Shown: positions 8,076-16,164, counted from the first letter of the stretch. The stretch: 33,779 nucleotides of DNA from an uncultured Prevotella sp. (GCA_937898715.1 CALEKA010000086.1:1-33779), one strand, 5' to 3'. The notes: a model not told the origin generated them from the sequence alone. Translations and numbers: made by a program.

Positions 8076-8993
8076 ATGAAGAAAGAAACTAAGATTGCAC
8101 TAACTGCCATTGTAGCGCTCGTACTGCTTTTTATAGGACTCAACTTCCTAAAAGGCATCAACGTATTTAAGAGCACCAACACCTACTACGTGAAATTCAA
8201 AGACGTGGCAGGACTGGCTGTTTCCAACCCTGTATACGCCAACGGCTATCCCGTAGGAATTGTACGCACCATCGACTACGATTACCAACGCGGCGAGAAC
8301 GTCATCGTGGGCATTGAACTCGATGACGACATGCGCGTGCCAGCTCAGACTCGAGCAGAACTCGAGACTGAACTGATGGGCGGTGTAAAGATGCTCCTCG
8401 TATTAGGCCCAAATCCTGCCAAGAACATTGAGCAAGGCGATACCATCCAGGGTGGTATGCACCTCGGTGCGATGGACAAGCTCGGCGACATGATACCTGC
8501 TGTAGAGAAGATGCTTCCGAAGCTCGACTCCATCATGGACAATCTCAACCGTCTTACGGGCGACCCTGCTCTCACCGCCACGCTTCATAATGCACAGGCT
8601 ATCACAAGCAACTTGAAAGAGAGTTCCGAACAGCTCAACACGATGATGCGCAACGACCTGCCGCCTATGCTCGCCAACCTTAAGAGTGCAAGCGCCAATG
8701 CCAATCGCCTCACAGCCAACCTCGCTGCCATCGACGTACAGACCACCATCAATAGCGTGAATGCCACCTTGGAGAGCGCACACAATCTGGCTAACCAATT
8801 AGGCGACATGTCTGCCAACCTCGATAGCAAACTCAAGAGCAAGGACAATACGTTAGGACTCTTCCTCAACGATACAAACGTCTACGACAACCTCAACTCC
8901 ACCCTGCGCAATGCCGACTCGCTCATGATCGACCTCAAGGCTCACCCCAAGCGCTACGTACACTTCTCTGTGTTCGGCAAGAAAGATAAGTAA
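8076..8993 (+). CDS. MlaD-family MCE domain protein
   Basis: The 305-residue protein has one N-terminal membrane segment (about 8-26), then an MCE domain (about 38-120, from YYVKFKDVAGLAVSNPVYANGYPVGIV), then a long helical region rich in Asn, Leu and Ser that probably forms a coiled coil. MCE proteins are the periplasmic, lipid-binding parts of transporters that move phospholipids between inner and outer membranes. The ATPase and permease partners (MlaF, MlaE) are not in this window. Spacing to the upstream amidase is 27 bp and to the downstream gene 21 bp, so the three genes look like one envelope operon. Confidence 0.9.
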   Translation: MKKETKIALTAIVALVLLFIGLNFLKGINVFKSTNTYYVKFKDVAGLAVSNPVYANGYPVGIVRTIDYDYQRGENVIVGIELDDDMRVPAQTRAELETELMGGVKMLLVLGPNPAKNIEQGDTIQGGMHLGAMDKLGDMIPAVEKMLPKLDSIMDNLNRLTGDPALTATLHNAQAITSNLKESSEQLNTMMRNDLPPMLANLKSASANANRLTANLAAIDVQTTINSVNATLESAHNLANQLGDMSANLDSKLKSKDNTLGLFLNDTNVYDNLNSTLRNADSLMIDLKAHPKRYVHFSVFGKKDK

Positions 8994-9014
8994 TAGCCAT
9001 TCAAAATACCATTG

Positions 9015-9686
9015 ATGACCAACTATTTCTACATAGACGCTGACGGGCAGCAGCAAGGCCCCGTGTCGCCACTCAGCTTTACCGCTTTGGGTATTACTTC
9101 CACCACCTTCGTATGGTGTAGCGGTATGGCAGACTGGAAGCGTGCTGGCGAACTGCCCGAACTGCAAATGTATCTCGACAAGAGCAATGATGCTTCGGAA
9201 AAGCCTTCAAGCACCATCGGAGGCGGAGTGCCACCACGCTTCAATCCCGAAGACGAGAGGCCCAATCCTTATGCCCACCATGAGGAAAACACCCAGCACC
9301 AGACAAGCTACACTGGTCAGCCCTGCGGCGGGCAAGTATGTCCCAACACCCATTTAGCGGCATCGATCATCTGCACCATAGTGTGGGGATTAATCTGCTT
9401 CTCACTTCCCGGACTCATTGCGGGCATCGTAGCCATCGTGAAGTCGTGCAATGTAGAGACGCGCTTCCGTGATGGCGACTATGCAGGAGCTGTTCGTCAG
9501 TCGAAGAGCGCATACAATTGGATCATCGGATCCATCATTGCCGGCATAGGCGGATGGGTGCTCTTGGTAATAGGATTCATCTTCATGGGGCTTACCTTAG
9601 GCGCTATGGGGAGCCTCCTATCTGAGGGCGACTTCATAGACAATTTTATAGACATCATGCAGTCGGCTGCCCTCGTAGCCATCTAA
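9015..9686 (+). CDS. GYF_2 domain membrane protein with CD225/DUF4190-like C-terminus
   Basis: About 223 residues. The N-terminal 55 residues are a GYF_2 (DUF4339) domain: YFYIDADGQQQGPVS, then TFVWCSGMADWKRAGELPEL. After a polar, proline-rich linker (about 62-105) come two hydrophobic segments (about 112-137 and 163-192) flanking a polar loop with CNVETRFRDGDYAGAVRQSKSAYNW. This resembles the CD225/dispanin or DUF4190 architecture of many Bacteroidetes proteins. Function is unknown. A TTG three bases upstream could also start it, but the ATG at 9015 is the natural choice. It ends the amidase-MCE operon and is followed by a strong terminator. Confidence 0.88.
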   Translation: MTNYFYIDADGQQQGPVSPLSFTALGITSTTFVWCSGMADWKRAGELPELQMYLDKSNDASEKPSSTIGGGVPPRFNPEDERPNPYAHHEENTQHQTSYTGQPCGGQVCPNTHLAASIICTIVWGLICFSLPGLIAGIVAIVKSCNVETRFRDGDYAGAVRQSKSAYNWIIGSIIAGIGGWVLLVIGFIFMGLTLGAMGSLLSEGDFIDNFIDIMQSAALVAI

Positions 9687-9701
9687 AGATACATCACAAC
9701 T

Positions 9702-9749
9702 GATAGAGGAGAACGAAACCAAGATTTTGGCTATTCGTTCTCCTCTATC
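9702..9749 (+). terminator. Strong hairpin terminator of the amidase-MCE-GYF operon
   Basis: A perfect 16-bp stem, GATAGAGGAGAACGAA (9702-9717) with TTCGTTCTCCTCTATC (9734-9749), begins 16 bp past the stop codon. Confidence 0.85.
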
Positions 9750-9822
9750 GTTACTTATATATAAAGGTAGTATAGAGAGTCTCTACATACATTGTAACTT
9801 TCACTTGTTTCCCGGCAATAGC

Positions 9823-9892
9823 GCCGACGCGGGGACGCGTCGCCTCCAGTATCGGCTGAATAATACTGAACTTATTACTTATTACTTTAATA
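9823..9892 (+). repeat. Composite dispersed repeat, copy 1 (GC palindrome plus AT-rich tail)
   Basis: GCCGACGCGGGGACGCGTCG begins a 28-bp GC-rich block containing the inverted repeat CGACGC/GCGTCG. It is followed by CAGTATCGGCTGAATAA and then TTATTACTTATTACTTTAA, which stops right at the symporter start codon. Related copies lie at 29745, 33427 (minus), 33496 and 33557. The AT-rich part resembles the sequences at 11370-11497 and 29800-29951. Confidence 0.85.
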
Positions 9893-11344
9893 ATGATTAT
9901 CACCCTCATAGCTTATTTCTTCCTTCTGCTCTACATATCACGTCGCTCCATGCGCAAGGGGGGGCGAGGCAACGACGCCTTCTTCCGTGCCGGACGTCAG
10001 TCACCGTGGTGGATGGTAGCCATCGGTATGATAGGAGCCAGCATATCGGGCGTAACGTTTATCTCTGTGCCGGGATGGGCCAAAGCCACGGGCATGACCT
10101 ATCTGCAGATGTGTATGGGATTCATTGTGGGCTACGTAGTAGTGGCCTTCGTCTTGCTTCCGCTCTATTATAAACTACGCCTAACGAGTATCTATGCCTA
10201 CTTAGGCTCGCGGATGGGGCAGGCTTCTCATCGCACGGGAGCCCTCTTCTTCGTGTTGAGCAAACTCACGGGGGCTGCAGCGCGCCTTTACCTTGTATGC
10301 TTGGTTATTAGTCAATTCGTAGTAAAACAGCTGTGGGGAGATGGTACACTCCCGTTCATCTGCACCACACTGTCGGTGCTCCTTCTCATCTGGCTCTACA
10401 CGCGCCGTAGCGGCATACAGGCTGTGGTGCGCACAGACGTACTGCAGACGTGCTGCCTCGTCCTGGCAGCCATAGGCATACTCATAGCCGCTGCCCAACG
10501 CATGCACCTCGACGTTCTCGGCACGTGGCACGTCATCACGGAGAGCCCAATGTGTCGCATATGGGAGTGGGATGCGCAGAGCAAACAAGCCTTCTGGCGA
10601 CAATTCCTTAGTGGCATATTCATCGTCATCGTCATGACGGGACTCGATCAAGACATGATGCAGAAGAACCTCACTTGTCGCAACCTCCGCGATGCACAGA
10701 AGGATATGTGCCTCTATGGTCTTGCCTTCCTTCCCGTCAACGCGCTATTCTTAGCACTCGGCATATTGCTTTATACGCTCTGTGCTTGGCAAGGTCTCAC
10801 CCCACCGAGTACGGGCGACGCACTGCTACCGTGGCTCGTAAGTACGGGAGCATTGGGCGCATGGGTGGTTGTACCTTTCACCATAGGCATTGTGGCGGCT
10901 GCCTTCTCAAGTGCCGATTCTGCCATGACGGCTCTGACCACAACGATCTGTATTGATCTGCTTGGGATGAACGAGGAGCATGAACAGAATGTCCATTCGC
11001 TTCGCACGCGCCGATGGGTGCACGTCGGTGTGGCTGCTGTTACTGCACTATGCATTGTGCTTTTCAAGGTGGTGGGTAATGATAATGTGCTGAATGCCAT
11101 TTACGTTATGGCAAGCTATACTTATGGTCCTCTGCTCGGACTCTATGCTTTTGGATTGTTTACGAAGCGCTTTGTTCACGACCGCGCAATCCCCTTCATC
11201 TGCATCGCTTCGCCCGTGGTGTGTGGAATGCTCGACCATTTTGCCCCTATCTGGTGGGGATATAACTTTGGCTACGAACTGCTGTTGCTCAACGGGGCAA
11301 TAACGTTTACAGGATGCTGGGTAGCATCCTGTAAAAAGCATTAA
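9893..11344 (+). CDS. Sodium:solute symporter (SSS family)
   Basis: This 483-residue integral membrane protein has about 13 hydrophobic segments and the SSS start pattern: a first helix, then FFRAGRQSPWWMVAIGMIGASISGVTFISVPGWA, where the SSxSG/GASISG region forms part of the sodium and substrate site in the LeuT fold. It also has a GLDQDMMQKNLTCRNLRDAQK loop and SSADSAMTALTTTICIDL, both typical of the family. Members take up sugars, amino acids, nucleosides or organic acids with sodium; the substrate cannot be told. Its 5' leader consists almost wholly of a dispersed repeat and no standard promoter is visible close by. It is convergent with dnaA. Confidence 0.92.
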   Translation: MIITLIAYFFLLLYISRRSMRKGGRGNDAFFRAGRQSPWWMVAIGMIGASISGVTFISVPGWAKATGMTYLQMCMGFIVGYVVVAFVLLPLYYKLRLTSIYAYLGSRMGQASHRTGALFFVLSKLTGAAARLYLVCLVISQFVVKQLWGDGTLPFICTTLSVLLLIWLYTRRSGIQAVVRTDVLQTCCLVLAAIGILIAAAQRMHLDVLGTWHVITESPMCRIWEWDAQSKQAFWRQFLSGIFIVIVMTGLDQDMMQKNLTCRNLRDAQKDMCLYGLAFLPVNALFLALGILLYTLCAWQGLTPPSTGDALLPWLVSTGALGAWVVVPFTIGIVAAAFSSADSAMTALTTTICIDLLGMNEEHEQNVHSLRTRRWVHVGVAAVTALCIVLFKVVGNDNVLNAIYVMASYTYGPLLGLYAFGLFTKRFVHDRAIPFICIASPVVCGMLDHFAPIWWGYNFGYELLLLNGAITFTGCWVASCKKH

Positions 11345-11369
11345 GTACTACATCTTTTTTTGGGGGAAA

Positions 11370-11497
11370 AAGTATTAAGTATAAAGTATTAAGTATTACA
11401 TTCTGGCTCATATCAAGTAAAGTAATACTTAATACTTTATACTTAATACTTGAAATGAGCAAGAATGTAATACTTATTACTTGAAATGAGCAAGTAA
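11370..11497. repeat. Nested AT-rich inverted repeats between convergent genes
   Basis: A perfect 30-bp inverted repeat has its left arm at 11370-11399 (begins AAGTATTAAGTATAAAG) and its right arm at 11422-11451. The spacer and the sequence after the right arm are also related as inverted copies (GCTCATATCAAG against CTTGAAATGAGCAAG), and CTTGAAATGAGCAAG occurs twice near the end. It lies between the stops of the symporter and dnaA and could end both transcripts. Similar TACTTATTACTT modules occur at 9868-9890 and 29800-29951. Confidence 0.9.
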
Positions 11498-11499
11498 GT

Positions 11500-12897
11500 T
11501 TACTTCAGTACTCCCTCAAGCTCTTCCACTTCCCGGCGGTAAGTCTTGTCCACACTGATGCGACGTGCCACTTGGTTGCAGGCATAGAGCACGGTGCTGT
11601 GGTCGCGCTTGCCAAAGATGCGGCCTATCTGGCTATACGTAGTCTCGGTATATTTATGGATGAGATACATAGCGAGCTGACGTGCTTGCACCATCACCTG
11701 CTTACGGCTCTTCGTGGCAAGGTCCTTTTGCTTTACGCCATAGTGCTGACATACGGCTGCTGCAATATCGTCGGTCGAAAGTTCTTTCTTCTCCAGATTG
11801 ACAGCGCGAGCCACTACTCGCTGAGCCAGCTGAAGGTCTATCTCGCAATTGTCTACCACGGAGTAGGCCATGATAGAATTGATGATGCCCTCAAGCTCAC
11901 GCACGCTGCTCTCCACATTCTGAGCAATATACTGCACCACATCGGTTGGAATCACTTCTGTGAGTCCATCACGACGTATCTTTGAGATCAATATGTCACG
12001 GCGGAGCTTCGTATCGGGCTTCTCCATCTCTACCACCATGCCCCACTTGAATCGAGTAAGCATGCGTTCCTCTATACCCTCAAAGAGCACGGGCGGACGG
12101 TCGCATGTGATGATGATCTGACGATTGTTTTGCTGCAGATGGTTGAATATGTGGAAGAAAGCCATCTGCGTCTTCGACGTAGTAATCTCCTGTATATCAT
12201 CGATAATAAGCACATCGATGGTCTGATAGAAGTTGATAAAGTCGTTCTGCGTATTGTGTATTACGGAGTCGGTATACTGCGTCTTAAACACGTGAGCGGA
12301 GACGAATAGTACACGTTTATCGGGATAAATCTGCTTGATGCGTACACCGATAGCATTGACCAAGTGGGTCTTTCCCACTCCACTCGGACCATAAAGGAAG
12401 AATGGATTGAAGGTGCTCTTGCCTGGATTTTCGGCAATGCTCAAGCCTACGCTGCGCGAGAGCTTGTTGCTATCGCCCTCTACGAAGTTGTCGAACGTAT
12501 AGCGACGATTGAGTTGTGAGTCGAGTGGCGGAAGTTGTGCGGGCTGTTGCTGCGGCGTAGGACGATAGCGGTTAATCTCAGGCTGAGGTGCTTGCTGCGG
12601 TCCTACCTTGAGCAGGGGTTCGGGCACGGGGTTGCCCTCAGGAGCGGGATCGAACACGTAAGTGAGCTTGATCGTCCCCGTACCGAAATATCGATGGATG
12701 GCCTGCATGAAATATGCCACATAATTCTTGTCAAAGTACTCGGCAAAGTACTTTGTCGGTACCCTCACCCTCAGTTCATTGTCGACGAAGCTGACAAATT
12801 CCAAAGGCTCAAACCAGCCCGTGTAGTGCTTGGCTGGAATATTTTGCTTGATGAGTTGCAGAGAAAGCTGCCAATTGGAGAGTGAGGATTGATCCAT
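11500..12897 (-). CDS. dnaA: Chromosomal replication initiator DnaA
   Basis: The 465-residue protein has all DnaA parts. Domain I (about 1-85) is followed by a Pro/Gln-rich domain II linker (about 86-130). The AAA+ domain III has Walker A GPSGVGKT (170-177), Walker B VLIIDDIQ and the LTRFKWGMVVEM region. The C-terminal DNA-binding domain IV carries the DnaA signature around FGKRDHSTVLYACNQV. It melts oriC after binding DnaA boxes. No TTATCCACA-type box cluster was found near the gene, so oriC is probably elsewhere, as is common in Bacteroidetes. Upstream on the same strand is the DUF1573 gene (126 bp gap), from which it may be co-transcribed. Confidence 0.98.
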   Translation of the reverse strand: MDQSSLSNWQLSLQLIKQNIPAKHYTGWFEPLEFVSFVDNELRVRVPTKYFAEYFDKNYVAYFMQAIHRYFGTGTIKLTYVFDPAPEGNPVPEPLLKVGPQQAPQPEINRYRPTPQQQPAQLPPLDSQLNRRYTFDNFVEGDSNKLSRSVGLSIAENPGKSTFNPFFLYGPSGVGKTHLVNAIGVRIKQIYPDKRVLFVSAHVFKTQYTDSVIHNTQNDFINFYQTIDVLIIDDIQEITTSKTQMAFFHIFNHLQQNNRQIIITCDRPPVLFEGIEERMLTRFKWGMVVEMEKPDTKLRRDILISKIRRDGLTEVIPTDVVQYIAQNVESSVRELEGIINSIMAYSVVDNCEIDLQLAQRVVARAVNLEKKELSTDDIAAAVCQHYGVKQKDLATKSRKQVMVQARQLAMYLIHKYTETTYSQIGRIFGKRDHSTVLYACNQVARRISVDKTYRREVEELEGVLK

Positions 12898-13023
12898 CTT
12901 TATATTTTAGAGTGCATGCGCCTCCACGCTGGAGGGAGGTGCAGCGGGGAGAATCGGGGGTTGTTGGAGTAAGGTATGGGGAGGGAGGAGTATGAACGAT
13001 CTACAAGGAGAGAGTTCTGCGGT

Positions 13024-14091
13024 CTACTTCTTAATGGTCACGTCGACCACGATCTTAGAATGCTCTGGATCGTTGGTGATGAGCAAGATGCGTCGGCGAC
13101 CTTTGAAGAAGGTATTGTTGGCATTGATCGTGATCTTCAGTTTTTCAGCCTCACCGGGGGCTATGCTACGCTTGCCGAGGCTCACGCCGATACCTGGGTT
13201 GTACACTTGCAGAGCACTGATGATCAGAGGCGTCTTGCCCGTATTGCGAAGCATAATCTGTCCCGACACTTTTTTCTTTTTGCCCATCGGGCCGAGCGTG
13301 ATGTGCGTGCTGTCGAGCACTGCAACGGGGGCGAGGGCATGTTGCGTGGGAGTATCGAGGAAGTCGGGCAGGAGTGTGGCCGAAACGTTGATTTCATTGT
13401 CTTTGCTCACACGGTCGCCCATGAATCGGCTCAAGTAGATGCTCGTCTGCGTAAGGCCCATAGAGTGGAGTTCGCGGCTATCGAGCGTAAGAAGGATTCT
13501 ACCCACACGTCCGGGACGAATCACCTGAGGGTCGGCCTGAGCCGTAAGGTAGCTTGGGAGGTGCATCAGTTCTGGACGGAAACTGCGCTTGCTGGAGTTG
13601 AGCACAGATAGCACCACGGTGGGGCGATCGCCCTTGTTGACGTCGTCGAACTCTACATCGTCCGTACTGAGATAGAAGTCGCCCACTTTGTAAGGATATT
13701 CTGCCGTTTCGGTAGTATTCTTACCCATACTCACTACGCCCACCATGCTGAGATAGTGAGGTTGGTCATCGAGGTTGGTATATACAGCGAGCGACTTATT
13801 GAAGTGGCCCAACATTTCGGCATCGTAAGTAGCCTTGACATAGCCCGTGCTGCCTGGTCCGATAGGCGTAGTGGTCCACTCTGCATTGGTGCAACCGCAG
13901 TCGGTACGTACATTTCGTATAATCAAGTCTTTTGTGCCCTTATTCGTTACTTTAAACACAGCAGTCTGTGGCACATGCCACAAGAGGCTGCCCACCTCCT
14001 GCGTAGTTTGATCGAAGACAATTTGAGGTTGTGCCATTGCCGTCATCACGGTAGAGAGGACAATGGCTATGATCGTGTATATATATTTCAT
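13024..14091 (-). CDS. DUF1573 exported protein
   Basis: The 355-residue protein has a signal peptide (1-20, TAMA-QP) and then DUF1573 features: an N-terminal Ig-like unit with KVTNKGTKDLIIRNVRTDCGCTNAEW (the conserved CGC-type motif around residues 66-72), then further Ig/ASPM-like beta domains, including a final one (about 265-350) with LRNTGKTPLIIS and SIAPGEAEKLKITINA. DUF1573 proteins are abundant in Bacteroidetes envelopes; their function is not established. It sits upstream of dnaA on the same strand. Its upstream region carries a 73-bp tandem repeat, each copy with a promoter-like TATCTTTG. Confidence 0.9.
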   Translation of the reverse strand: MKYIYTIIAIVLSTVMTAMAQPQIVFDQTTQEVGSLLWHVPQTAVFKVTNKGTKDLIIRNVRTDCGCTNAEWTTTPIGPGSTGYVKATYDAEMLGHFNKSLAVYTNLDDQPHYLSMVGVVSMGKNTTETAEYPYKVGDFYLSTDDVEFDDVNKGDRPTVVLSVLNSSKRSFRPELMHLPSYLTAQADPQVIRPGRVGRILLTLDSRELHSMGLTQTSIYLSRFMGDRVSKDNEINVSATLLPDFLDTPTQHALAPVAVLDSTHITLGPMGKKKKVSGQIMLRNTGKTPLIISALQVYNPGIGVSLGKRSIAPGEAEKLKITINANNTFFKGRRRILLITNDPEHSKIVVDVTIKK

Positions 14092-14108
14092 GCTTGGGTG
14101 CGTATTTT

Positions 14109-14279
14109 CTTATCTTATGCAAAGATAATGCAAGGCGAGAGCAGAACATCAAGCTTGCTTGGATGTTATGCCGAGCCGTAGCTTATCTTATGCAAAGATA
14201 ATGCAAGGTGAGAGCAGAACATCAAGCTTGCTTGGATGTTATGCCGAGCCGTAGCTTATCTTATGCAAAGATAATGCAA
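14109..14279 (-). repeat. 73-bp tandem repeat, two full copies plus a partial third, each with a -7 box
   Basis: The unit beginning CTTATCTTATGCAAAGATAA repeats at 14109, 14182 and 14255 with exact 73-bp spacing. Copies 1 and 2 differ visibly by one base; the third keeps only its first 25 bp. On the minus strand every copy presents TATCTTTG (14120-14127, 14193-14200, 14266-14273), the Bacteroidetes -7 box, facing DUF1573. Each full unit also contains ACATCAAGCTTGCTTGGATGT, an imperfect palindrome. Confidence 0.93.
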
Positions 14280-14297
14280 TCTAACCGCAATACAAAA
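14266..14297 (-). promoter_or_regulatory. Best-matching promoter for DUF1573 (distal)
   Basis: On the minus strand TTTTG (14293-14297) is followed after 19 bp by TATCTTTG (14266-14273). The copies at 14193 and 14120 have the same -7 box but a poorer -33 region, because the sequence upstream of the duplicated unit differs. The predicted start is about 165 nt before the DUF1573 ATG; the proximal copy would give a leader of about 20 nt. Confidence 0.65.
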
Positions 14298-14752
14298 TGA
14301 AAGGCGAAAAGACTTTTGCGTAATGGTCAAAATACACAAATCTTTATGACGAGTCTCGGTATTAAGCCTCGCACGTCAAGCCTAAGCGATACGCATGGGG
14401 CTCGCACGACTCATAGTAATAGAGAGAGTTCCTCGCGTATGCGCATGCGCGCACACATCAAACGTTTTTCACCTCGGGAAACCTACGCTCCTACATGCGT
14501 CCGATGTGATTCGTTGATTATCAGCATGTTACATGATGTATACAAGGTCTAAATGCTTACACTTATCCTGCACTTTTGCTTGTACTACAAGATGAAAACT
14601 TCAAGTTCCTGATTTAGATTTTCGCATCTCAGGATTTGTACGAATCGAAAGCGTGAGCCATGCAGAAATTAAGCCAAAGCCTAAATAGGAACTTCCGTAT
14701 AATCATTTCAGCATCGGCAGTCAAGTAATTCGTAGACGCTCTTCAATGTTGT
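14298..14752. other. Noncoding stretch, nothing recognised
   Basis: No gene with a recognisable product, promoter pair or stable hairpin was seen. The longest open frame (plus strand, about 78 codons from 14316) has no domain, no upstream signals and a basic, low-information composition, so it was not called. Confidence 0.5.
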
Positions 14753-14818
14753 CGTACACCGGTCGGTGTACGCACGAGCATCGGTCGGTGTACGCACGTA
14801 CACCGGTCGGTGTACGAT
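14753..14818. repeat. Three 22-bp-spaced copies of a CGTACACCG/CGGTGTACG palindrome
   Basis: CGTACACCG-GT-CGGTGTACG (14753-14772) recurs perfectly at 14797-14816. Between them lies a degenerate copy (14775-14794) that keeps GGTCGGTGTACG but has lost the left arm. The period is exactly 22 bp, two helical turns, so the palindromes face the same side of the DNA, as in arrayed protein-binding sites. The function is unknown. Confidence 0.9.
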
Positions 14819-14882
14819 AACATGCACGCTCATCTAAGAAAAACTTCACTATAAGCTATTGACGAGTAAGGAATCAAGTCTT

Positions 14883-15104
14883 GGATTTAGAATGGACGGG
14901 CTGAACGCCCATTGATATTCATAGCCCAGGGCATCGCCCTGGGTATCCCGTAAGCAGTATTGTTTCGCCCTGTAAGGGCAAAAGTAGAAATATATTGTCC
15001 TTACTTCTGCCCTTACAGGGCGTATCGTTCTTGATTATCTCTACCCAAGGCGTTGCCTTGGGCTATGGATTTCATTGGGCTTTCAGCCCGCTTATACTAA
15101 ATCC
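14883..15104. repeat. 222-bp nested inverted-repeat element
   Basis: The outer ends GGATTTAG (14883-14890) and CTAAATCC (15097-15104) are inverted. Inside them lie paired modules: GGGCTGAACGCCC (14898-14910) with GGGCTTTCAGCCC (15077-15089), CCCAGGGC-atc-GCCCTGGG (14925-14943) with CCCAAGGC-gtt-GCCTTGGG (15044-15063), and central arms CGCCCTGTAAGGGC (14966-14979) and GCCCTTACAGGGCG (15009-15022). Most small modules are themselves hairpins. From memory, similar sequences recur between genes in Bacteroidales. No transposase lies beside it. Its right end overlaps the last codons and the stop of the LuxR-type gene. Confidence 0.9.
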
Positions 15105-16131
15105 GAAACTTAAATTCCTTTATCCTTGTCTTTAGGAAATCATAGAGATTGTCTTGAGGCTGCAAGCAGAGTTTGCGACGGATATTTGCACGCTGAGTGT
15201 TTACATTAGATTCCGTCTTGTTAAGCATGGTGCAGATGGCGCCAAGCTTGTGTCCATGCAGAATCATTCTTACAATGTCGCGTTCCGATGGCGTAAGTTC
15301 AGGAAACTCCTTCTCTATTCGCTTTTCTGTTGAAGCTTCGACATCAAGGTATTTTGTCACGTTATCAATAATATACTTCTGCGTTTTCTCGTTGAATTGT
15401 GCAAGAATTAGTTTTGTCTCGTCTTCATTGTATTCCCGTTTGCCCAGTTGGATATAGAGTCTCATCTGCTCTTTGTTGAGGCGCAACAGATGCATCAGTT
15501 CCTCTTCTTCGTTCTTTATCGTGGTGTTTTCCTCCTGTAAGTGCTTAGAGTTTCGTGTTATGTGTAGTCCGAGAATACCGATATAGATGAATATCAGAGT
15601 CATCATTGCAACATATTGCAGAGAATCTTTGTTGTTTGTAAGAATCATGCAAACAAAGAAGATTGTGACAGAAAGTACCACGTTTACCATGGTCGTTATC
15701 GTCTGGTAAGTTGCTATCGAAAACATGATATTTGCCGTAAGAATGAGCATGTTGACAAGAATCACCATATCAGTATGTGGCACGGACGGAGTCAGTGCAC
15801 AATATATGGTGTCGATAGATAAGAACAGCTGTGTAATCAGCGAGAGAAGAGTCGCCGTGTGTAGGATGCTTATCTTCTTCAGCAAGTAGCAAGCAGTAGA
15901 AGTCCATATCAGCACGAGCATTATACTATTAGTGTATTTATAAAAAATGCTGAATGATCCTGAAAGTTCAAGCAAGTCGGCCAGCGCTCCTAATGTTATC
16001 AACAATACGAACCATGCTGCCAGACTTTGCCGTCGGCAGTCGAGAAATGCCTTTTCCTCGGGAATGTGCTGCTTGAGGAATCCGCAAAAGGATTTCCAAG
16101 GATGACTGTATTTATTGTCTGTTTCTTTCAT
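15097..16131 (-). CDS. Membrane-bound LuxR-type (HTH) transcriptional regulator
   Basis: The 344-residue protein has about six membrane segments in its first 200 residues (for example LAAWFVLLITLGALADLL and IMLVLIWTSTACYLL), then a charged, probably coiled-coil stretch (about 198-250). The C-terminal LuxR/FixJ-type helix-turn-helix (about 272-338) contains ELTPSERDIVRMILHGHKLGAICTML and NTQRANIRRKL. No receiver or kinase domain is present, so it may sense a membrane or periplasmic signal directly. It is divergent from the lipoprotein operon starting at 16319, making that operon its most likely target (inference). Its last codons and TAG stop lie in the end of the adjacent inverted-repeat element, so the C-terminus may have been altered by that insertion. 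Confidence 0.9.
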   Translation of the reverse strand: MKETDNKYSHPWKSFCGFLKQHIPEEKAFLDCRRQSLAAWFVLLITLGALADLLELSGSFSIFYKYTNSIMLVLIWTSTACYLLKKISILHTATLLSLITQLFLSIDTIYCALTPSVPHTDMVILVNMLILTANIMFSIATYQTITTMVNVVLSVTIFFVCMILTNNKDSLQYVAMMTLIFIYIGILGLHITRNSKHLQEENTTIKNEEEELMHLLRLNKEQMRLYIQLGKREYNEDETKLILAQFNEKTQKYIIDNVTKYLDVEASTEKRIEKEFPELTPSERDIVRMILHGHKLGAICTMLNKTESNVNTQRANIRRKLCLQPQDNLYDFLKTRIKEFKFRI

Positions 16132-16156
16132 CGTAAGTCCTTCTTTTTTGTCTTTG

Positions 16157-16164
16157 CAAATGTA
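16157..16164 (-). promoter_or_regulatory. Possible -7 element of the LuxR-type regulator
   Basis: TACATTTG on the minus strand fits TAnnTTTG, 26 bp before the start codon. No -33 TTTG is visible at the expected distance. Confidence 0.35.

Noticed and set aside
12976..13611. 211-codon plus-strand frame
   Set aside because: It lies antisense within the well-supported DUF1573 gene and has no recognisable domain.
14316..14552. 78-codon plus-strand frame in the repeat-rich gap
   Set aside because: Basic, low-information sequence, no signals and no recognisable family.
14092..15096. Origin of replication near dnaA
   Set aside because: No cluster of TTATCCACA-like DnaA boxes was found here or beside dnaA, and the AT-rich tracts near dnaA are simple inverted repeats. 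A GC-skew computation over the genome would decide.
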